Source: Ascarosepion bandense
Taxonomy: Eukaryota > Mollusca > Cephalopoda > Sepiida > Sepiidae
Direction of reading: 5' to 3'
Assembly: GCA_037127315.1 (NCBI GenBank)
Contig: JBBBDQ010000443.1
Coordinates: 27,501-91,500, forward strand
Length of the DNA: 64,000 bases
Made by a program: the position numbers and the translations under genes. The notes beneath the pieces were generated by a model. That model was not told where the DNA came from, made no database searches, and saw only the letters and a program-made list of their open reading frames with translations. Below are positions 51,001-60,900 of the stretch, one piece after another (position 1 is the stretch's first letter; every line of letters begins with the position of its first letter).

Positions 51001-51455
51001 TTGTTAATTCATTTTCAACATAATATTATTTGTCTTTTCAATAAAAACAGAAAGGAAACTAATGCATCAAGAAAATACAGTTGAAATTTCTCAGGCACAT
51101 AATGAGGAAAGAGGGCTTGGAAAATCTGATACAGGGCAGACTAAAGGCTAAAAGGACAGAGGAAAAGAATGTATAACATAATTAGTGAGCTTGAGAAAAT
51201 GGATGAAAGAGTAGAGTTTAGGAGAAATAACAAAAAGACAAAATTTATTAAGAGCTACAAAGGACAGGAAATTAGGGAGAGCCATGATCGACACCATCCT
51301 AAAGGGACATGGCATAGAAGAAGATAAAGATGGCTGAAAGAATAGGGTTCAAGAGAGATAACAAAAAGACAAAATTGATTAAGAGCTACAAAGGACAGAA
51401 AGATGTGGAGTGCTATGATCACCTACATCCTAAAGCAATATGGCACATAAAGAGA

Positions 51456-51489
<34 letters not shown>

Positions 51490-54400
51490 AGTCAAAAGTA
51501 ATTTCTGTTTTGAGGAACTAATTGCAGTGATCCTTGTATTATCGTAACTAGTAATCATATGCGGCAGTTAAGAAAATATTTGGAGGATACTAACATATGT
51601 ATTAATATTATGTACAAGAGTGGCAGTCTACATAGTGGATTAAAACGAAAAAGTTGATTTCCATGACAACGCAAAGTTGATATATACATCAAGAATAACA
51701 GAGGAAAAACTTTTGGAACATATTTGTTCTGTTGCACCCCATCAACCATATCATCTAACTGAGCATCAATCATTAACTCTTTCACTCACTGTTAAAAGCT
51801 TTGATGGGGAAAACATTTCTCTAATGAAAAGCAGATTCAAGAGTTCACTGAAAACATTTTCACATCATAATCTGCAGAAACCACACAAGCCAATGCCAAC
51901 AATTGTTAACCCTCTAGGGCCATTCGTATCATATTTGATACAGTATGAAAACAAGCCTTGAAAGAAATATTTTCCTGAAAAATTTTTTAAGAGAAATATT
52001 TTATAAATTTCAAATGAAAGCAGGACTGACTGCTCAGTCAATGAATACCAAATGTTTCCTTATAGGGAAATACCAAATGTTTCCTTATAGGGAAATACTG
52101 TATCAAATATGATACGAATGGCCCTAGAGGGTTAATAAAATGTAATTATATTTTATTTTTTGAAAAATAAAATTGATAAACAAGTAAGTATGACAACTTA
52201 ATATAACAGTGTGTATAAAAAGTGTATTTATTTTTTAATCAATTTTTCTTTTTTTTTTCCAATGGTGTTCATCTTGTACAAGGCTCATGAGCCACTCAAG
52301 GTAGAGTTACAGAGTAAGAAGCACAGTTTATGTGCATATGAGGAAAGGATAATGGCTAACCCTAGATTTGAACAGATTATGGTTGTAGTGATCAGGGAAG
52401 CACCCTCTTGGAAGTCAGTTCCACAAAGAAGCAGTTCCTGAGAAGAAGCTGCATGAGTCAAACTTACATCCCATCAAAAGAATATGAAAGGAATAAGAGT
52501 GGTTCTCTACAATGTGCGTGGCATGGTGGGTCTCAGCCGTGAAGATCCGATCTGGTCGAACTAAAGAATGTAATGAATATTTTCCAGGGAAATTGTGATA
52601 GAGAAGCAATTGGCTTATAGCATTTTGTCTGTGAGAAAGGGGTTGCAGGGTGGGAAATAATTTGTCACCCACAACAACACAGAGGTGCTTTTGGACTCTA
52701 CTAAGTCTGGAAAGTGAAGACTGGACAGCCTCTGCCCATATATGGCAGCAGTACTCCACTTTCTGCCTTATACCAGTCTTGTAAGGGTAGAGCATAGCAA
52801 AAGAAGTTAGGTAATTACTTGAATTATACAGAAAACTGACCATTGTTCCAGTATCTTTAGTGATGGATGACATGTACAAGTTCAATTTGAGGTCTAGTTG
52901 AGTGTCCCAATAGCTGGTCAAGGCATGGGAGTTCCATAATAGAACATCTGTTCATTAAAATTGGTGATAGTTCTGGGTCTGATTGGCAATTCCTTCTTAT
53001 GCTCAACATAAAGTATTTTACAATAAACATAACACTTTCAGAAATTTTCAAATACCGATCCTCAACATTTTTTCGAAGTTTGGAAGGGAATCACATTTCC
53101 TTAAAAATGTAAATGATAAAGTTCTCCACAGCTTCCTTTTCTCTTTACTATCTGTGGCTTGCTATAACCTCTTGGGAAACAGCAGAGTGGTTTCTCATTG
53201 CTTTTTCCACTGCTGTGAATTCAGAGTAGCCGCCCTTCTAAATGGGGAGGAAGATGGACTTGTGCTTTTCCTAATTCAAATGTGATTTTAACTGACTCAG
53301 CCAGAGTTTGAACTCTGCTCCACAATTCCAGTTTCTGAACCAATTAACGGCTGGACACTCATATCTGAGGATGCCCACCTACCAAGGCAGCTAATCCTCA
53401 TTGCAGACGCCTGCTCAGGCACATTTATGTGTGTTAAACAACCACAGAGCCCACCTGTGGTTTATACTGCAACTATGCTGAGCAGACATTAGTTATAGTT
53501 TATGAGAGAGAGTGTGCATTATCTGACATGATCAACAGTCTGAACAAGGCCAGAGCATTCAAACCCTCAGTCACAATGACTTACAACTTCATACTAACTC
53601 AACCATTGACAATTCTCAAATCGTTCTGTCTACTCAATTTCACTCACAAGGCTTGCGTCAACCCATGGTGTGGTTTTCAGGCACTTACCACAGGCTGAGC
53701 TCACCTGTTCGAGATCGATAACATGAAGTCACCTTCCTGACAACTTGACCAGAGTGAGATTTGAACTCAGGTCTCATAGTCACAAAGTGAACGTTTTTAA
53801 ACACTCAGCCATGCACCAATAACCATTACACGACTTGCAAATCTTCTCTCTCCTCTTACCTTGTATTCTAAAGCATCATGATCAACAACTAATAGTTGCC
53901 CACTTCTGGGTTTCATTTCAAAGAACAATTTGACATCTTAACACCTCCCGTTTTTATCAATTTAATACGTGATCCTTTAATTACAGTTCATGTACCAATA
54001 ATTAGAGCAAAAGAAAAAGGCAACAGCATAAAATGCTAGTTATGCCTCTTTCTGTAGAAACTTTTATGATTGTCAGCGTCATAGAATACTCTGAGATTAT
54101 TGTTGACCTGCTTAAGACACAATGTATTTTACTGTTCTGAATATTGTTAACTGGATAACACATTTATGACCTTAGTATAAAGAAAAGCAACAATTACCTG
54201 AGTGTAAGTGAAGCTCCTCTAGAAACAAGTAACTGTACACACTTGACACGGCCATTCATAACAGCATCGTGCAAAGGCGTGTCATTTTCAGATCCGGGTA
54301 TGTTAATCAGTGCTCCATTATCCAATAATAACTCAGCAATTTTATCATGACCATGGTTACAGGCTTCATGCTGAAAAAAAAAAAAAGAAAGAAAGAAAGA

Positions 54401-57400
54401 AAGAAAACAAAAAATAAACAATAAAAATTAAGCAAAATGAAAAAGAACATTTGTTACATTAACAGAAAGTGGGTACTAAAAAATTGTTGAAACTTCATCT
54501 GAAACATTTTTCAGGAATAACTTTTGTAGATAAGCATTATTTAGACGTTCCTCGGGCCACAACACTTATCAGAATTGAAAACTATTAATTTTTCTTCATC
54601 ACTTTAGAAGATGTGTCTTTTTTGTAATATTGACACTGCGTTAAATTAATCCCTTACTCTGAAACTTATATTCTAATAAGTTTTTATTTACAAATTTCAA
54701 TTTTGAAACAAAAAGATCCCTCTTCAATAAAATACAAATATATTTTTACCTTTTAATTTAAGACTTATTTTTCATTTTTAACAAAAAAGTTTTATTAAAG
54801 AACAAGCAGCTTTTCATATTTTTAATTAAAGAACACATGGATATGAACAGACACATTTTAAACAAGCAATTGTCAGGTTGAATTGTTCTTGTTTAGCATT
54901 TTTTTGGACAAAAATATTATTTTTTATTAAACATATGGATATAAAATATTATAAACAAAATTTCTTTTAATTAAAGGACAAACGGATACATATTTTGCTT
55001 TAATCATTTCACTCCCAAGGCAATAAAGGCACAAGGGCACAAGATTATTGAGTGACAGAGAATATGAAACAAGCTACTGTTAAGGAGGGAGAGGACAATA
55101 AAAAAAAACAAGAACTAAGACATAAGTTAACGTTAACTGGGAAGTATACAACTTACAGTTACATCTAACCATTTAAATTCTAACATGATGAGACCTTACT
55201 GCCAATCTAGTACTGCACTTAAATTCATAAAGTCTAGGTAGCATAGAGGAAAGTTCATCAGAACAATTATCATGAAAGTATTCTTAGGGAAGGTTACATC
55301 TAGCCATTTCAGCTGTAAAATGATGAGACCTTGCCACCAATCTAGTACTGCCCTTACATTCATAAAGTCTAGGTACCATGTAGGAAAGTTCATTAGAACA
55401 ATTACCATGAAAGTATTCTTAGGGAAGGTTACATCTAGCCATTTCAATTGGAAAATGATGAGACCTTACTGCCAATCTAGTACTGTACTTAAATTCATAA
55501 AGTCTAGGTAGCATAAAGGAAAGTTCATCAGAACAATTATCATGAAAGTATTCTTAGGGAAGGTTACATCTAGCCATGTCAACAGTAAAATGATGAGACC
55601 TTGCCACTAATCTAGTCAGTCAGTCATTGATGTGCCATATGTGATACACGCTTGGGCATCATGTCTTAAGAGAGACATGATTAACTGGGCAGAAGATTAT
55701 CCGGCAGTAGGTTGCCATTACTTTCTGCAGTGGACTGGTTGCCAACCAAGGCCATGGAACCCAATCTGTCCAGTTATTTAACCCATAACTGGAGAGAAGA
55801 GATGGAATAATACCTTTACCAAGGGTATTTGCATGTAAATGCAAGGAATTCAACTGGAATTCAAACTTGGCTTCTGTACTGCACTTAAATTCATAAAGTT
55901 GAGGTATCATAGAGAAAAGTTCATCAAAACAATTACCATGAAAGTATTTATAGAAAAGACACAGGGAAGTTACATGATGGTGGTGAGAAAGGGACTGAAA
56001 CTGAGATCAAGACCAATAACATTGCAGATTCTTCTTCGGATTTTATCAAGCATCTCTATCATCAGGAGCAGCAGACCATATATGGTAGCAATGTTCAAAT
56101 CAATGACAAATGGTAAATATGTAAGATAGATTCTGGACAGAAAAATTGTCTACCATGACATAGTGAACCAAATGTTTTAGCTGCAGATTTAGTAACTTAT
56201 TCAATATACTCTTTCCACTTCATGCTAGTCCAAGAGGGCGTAATGGGTTACTTTCCTAGAGGTTAGCATCAGCTAAGCTGATAAAAGATAAAAAGTTTTC
56301 TCAGATGATTATAAGAGAGCAGTTTTTTTACATGTTAAAATTAACAGGCCACTCCTTCCTCTATTCAACAACAGATTATAGGTCATTTAGCTACCAATTT
56401 GACCTCATCAAACCAATGAGACTTACTATTATGGCAGGAATAAATAGTTTTCATCTGAATAGATAGCAAATTGAGAACTGATGACATTAGCAAGGTCATT
56501 TATGAAAATTAGAAACATAGTTCTAAGGATAAGAGCTCAGGGGAACACCTGCCTTTATGCAAAAAGACCTAGAATAGTGGCCATTTGAGACCACTTTCAT
56601 TTCACGATTTGAGAAGAAAGAATCAATTCAAAAATTTGTTCAGAAATATAACCTTTCAACTTTTGGAGAAAATCAGTATATCAAACTGTCAAATGCCTCT
56701 TATCAGAAGCTTGATAAATACTTTCAGCAATAATCATTAACACATCAACAATTGACCTAGAGGAGCAAAAGTCATATTGTTTATTTGAAAGAAGACACAT
56801 CAATGTGAGATGCTTAACGAATTCAGAGTTAATTAGAACCTCTAGTACATTGCCAAAAAGAGGTAGAAGGTTAATAGTCTGATAGAAGGTTGATTGAGTG
56901 ATTATTTATTTTACTAGCATATCAACACCCCAGTGGGTCATTTAATGCTGAAACTGGATTTTTTTTTAAATCAGTAACGTTTTAAAACGTTTCAAGTGAT
57001 TGTGAGGTTTTTTAAAATAAAAAGTTTTGAGCATATATTCATGTGTCAGATGAGTGTGTCCAATTCTTATTCTGTTGAGCACTATTTGTTGTCTGCAGTC
57101 AACCAATTGTTTGCCATTTTCTTTTGATGTGTTGAATTTTGTTTTTGTAATCTGAATATGGGAGTTTGACGTTGGTTATTTTAATTTTTGTTGCCTCTTT
57201 TGTCAGTGTGTCAGCTTCATGATTTTTCTTGGTGCCAATATGGCTAGGAATCCAAGACAATATTGTTTTCTGCTTTAACCAATTTCAAGTTTCTAGGATT
57301 TCTTGAATATAGGAATAATTAGTGTTCTTTTCTTTAACTTCTGTTAAACGAAATAGGTAGTCTTAGAATATTATAAACTTCCTAATATTTGAAGTTTCTA

Positions 57401-57864
57401 TCATTTTAAGTGCCATTTTAATGGCTTGTAGTTCAGCAGTATAGATGAATGCATTATTTGGTAGCCTGATTTATTTATGAATTTGTCTGTTTGTGGTTGC
57501 TGTACCTATTCTATCTAGGATGTTTTATCCATCTGTGTAGAATCATTTATAGCCACAATATTTGTTCATACTTTTGTTGATTGTTTCTTTGTGTATCAAT
57601 GTGAGGTCCATGTGATGTTTGGAGATTCTCCATAGAGCTACCTGATTTATTGTGATTGGTGTTACGTTATGAAGATCTTTGTTTTTTTCTTAAAGTGCCT
57701 TGTTAAGTCAAAGGTCAACGGAAGAGATGGCTGTTGGTTTATTTCTATAAAACTGAATATAAGGTTCATGTGTTTTTTGGTATGATAAGTTATTTGGGTG
57801 GGATTGTACTTTTAGTGCATACATAAATTTTCCAATCTCAGAGATATAGGGGAATCATTGGCTT

Positions 57865-57934
<70 letters not shown>

Positions 57935-60900
57935 CTTTATTCTAAATTATATATCTATAAACAAACAATGTTGGCAACCACAATGATGCTCACAAATAAT
58001 TTCAAAAGAATAACAGAATATTTTAGTTTTTAGAATTTCTTCATTTGTAGTGCAAAGTCATGAGAAATTAAAATGAAGGGAATTCAACCGTTTTCTTTGA
58101 AAAAAATTTTTAGTCAGTTTTAGAATTTCTTCATGTGTAGTGCAAAGTTACGAGATGTTAAAATGAAGGGAATTCATTGTTTGTCTATAGATACATAATT
58201 TAGAATAAAGCTCATTTCGTCTTTTTGCCTTGATAAAGTCCATCACAGGACGAAACGCATAGGCAATTGAAAATACAGTTTTCCATATATATATATATAA
58301 GAGAGAGTGTATATATTTTGAGCATTATTTTTGGTCAGAACCCCCCAATTCAGTTTTAATATTACTTTTAGAAGCTTCAAAGCCTTGGCATTATTGTTTA
58401 AGGCAATCAATGTGCACCTTGAAGTTAAGTTTACTATCTAGTATGGTTCCTAGATATTTTATTTGTTGGACTATGGGAATTAAGTGTCCATTTAATTTTA
58501 ATCTTGGACTGAGGTCGAAACCTCATTTTTTTTTTTTACAGAAATGCATACAAACAGTTTCAGTTCTGAAGAAACAGAATCCATTTTTATTTTTCCATTT
58601 TTCAATATTGTTTAAACATGTTTGTACATTTCTTTCAAGCGAGAGTATGTCTGGTGATAAGTATGATAGAGAGATCATCTATATGTAGGGAATTTTCAAT
58701 TCCTGTATTAATGGTTTTAATATTTATTTTGAGAGTAAATAGTGTAATTGATAAAATGCTACCTTGAGGTATTTCTGCCTCCTGCTTGTGTGTGTCTGAT
58801 GTGTTTCCATTTTGTACTTTGAATGTTTGGTTTGATAGGAAATTTTGGATGAATATAGCCATTCTTCCTATTATTCCTATCTTGTGTATGTTTTTCAGGA
58901 TACCATACTTCCATGCGGTATCATAGGCTTTTTCAAGATCAAAGAATATTGATATCACATGATAACTTTGAACAAAGCTATTATGAATAATGGATTCTAG
59001 CCATACAAGTTGATCATTAGTTTCTTGTTTTTTTTTTCAGAATCCACTTTGGAAACTAGGTAAGAGATTGATTTTCTCCAGTACCAGGATGTAGTTGAGT
59101 GTTCACCATTCTCTTTATTGTCTTGAATATACAACTCTTTAGTGCAATGGGTTGGTAGTTTGCTGGATTCAAATGGTCTTTGCTGGGTTTAGGAATTGGG
59201 ACAATGACAGACTCAAGCCATAATTTTGGAAATTTATTTGAACATGTATCATTGAAGATCTAGAGAAGTATTAAAAGAGACTTTTCTGGCAGGTGTTCTG
59301 AAAATTTGTAATGAATTTCATCTGAATCGATTGCAGAGTTTTAACTTTTGTTTATGGAGTCTTTTAGTTCTATCATAGTAAAGAGAATATTGTAGTCTTC
59401 GTTATTGTTTCAAGTGAATGCAAGTTTTTCTTATTTGATAATGTTTTTATATTTTTGAAATTTAGGAGTGTAGTGATGTGTTGAAGAGTTTTTTTTCGAA
59501 ATTCTGTTATTAGATTAGCGATTTCTTTTTTTTTTAGTGCATTTACCTTCATTTTGTTTTGGGTCAGTGGAGTGTTGCAGTTTGTGATGTTTTTCCATTA
59601 ATTTTTTTTATTTCCTGTGTTTTACTTATCAGGGTTTTGTTGTTTTGTCTGGAGATGTAGTTTTCCCAAGATTCTCTTTTGGATTTTTTAATTATACAGC
59701 ATGATTTGCTTGTAGTTTTGTAGGTTGATTGTAGAACATTTTTAACTGCTTCTCTGCATTCTGCTGTAAATCAGGGTCTTGATATGGTGTATGGTTTCAA
59801 GGAAGAGTTGAGTATTGTCTTGTTATTTGTGTATGTTTGTAAAGGAGACTATTGGTTCTGGTTCATTGAGAATTTCCATGTTGATTTGGGAGTTCATTGA
59901 ATTTTAGCCAATTAGCTTTGCAAAGTTGCTATTTTGGATTCCATTCTTCTGACATAGGTTTGCTTATACTTAGGGAAATAAGTGAATGGTCACTAACACA
60001 TTAATAATCATGAACTTTCCATTGAAAGTCCATAAAAACTGATGGGGAGCATATGGTTAGAACAAGATCTGATATTGATTTGGTACCGCAATGTAGGTCT
60101 ATTATTTTTTTTCTTACCATAAAGGCATTTTGTTTCATTTGGGTATGTGACCTTTGTGTTGTCAGGATCATTCTCTCCATATTTTCCACATACCAATTTT
60201 TTTGTACATTTATTCTTACCATGTCCATATCTTTGGCAGTTGAAGCATCTTCACAGGTTTGGAATGTATGTTTCTACTTGGGAAACTGTATATCTAATTA
60301 TTATTTCCTGTGGTGTTTCTGGTGCATCAAAAGTAATGATAAAAGTGTTGGTATCTATAATTCTATCATTTGTTTTAATTGATATTCTTTTTATGTCTGA
60401 AGTTTTTTGATAGAATTATTGTTTTTAATTTCCACCAGTGTACACAGTGAGAGTTCAGTGTTTGTCACCACACCTTTTCAGGAATTTAGAAATTAGTGTG
60501 GGTATACCCTTATCTTTATACCATGAAATTTGGTCATCCTTAGTAGAGTTTCAGCGTCATGTTTTCATTTGCCTTCTAACAGTAACGTGTTGTTTCTAAC
60601 TCTTTTTTTTTTTTTTTAAACTATTTGGGAGTTATTCAAGATGCTAAGATTTTTCTTTATTAAAAAAGGTGACAATTTCATTATTAGTTTGTCTTCTGGT
60701 TCTATTGCTATGAATTTCAAAAATGTTTCCTTATTTTTCTGACCCTTTCTGTGTGTGTATCAATGCATAGTCTCTTGGTATTTTTGGGCTCATAGTTTAT
60801 TGTTGTTATGATTTATCAGCCATTCTCCCCACCCATCTCGGAGCCCATATGGGGAGATGATAAAGGAGAAATCCCATTAGCCTCATTCCTCCAGGGCTAC

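Larger units (their letters stand above)
41173..54197 (-). other. 13-kb BARD1 intron: hairpin elements and LINE relics
   Basis: Holds a reversed LINE tail, the hairpin-element cluster (42.3-48.0 kb), the 35-bp tandem repeat, an RTE-like LINE relic, the third TTAA MITE and a CR1-like LINE end. 46650-47260, 48000-48700, 50210-50480 and 53340-54190 have no assignable features beyond scattered repeat words. Confidence 0.7.
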
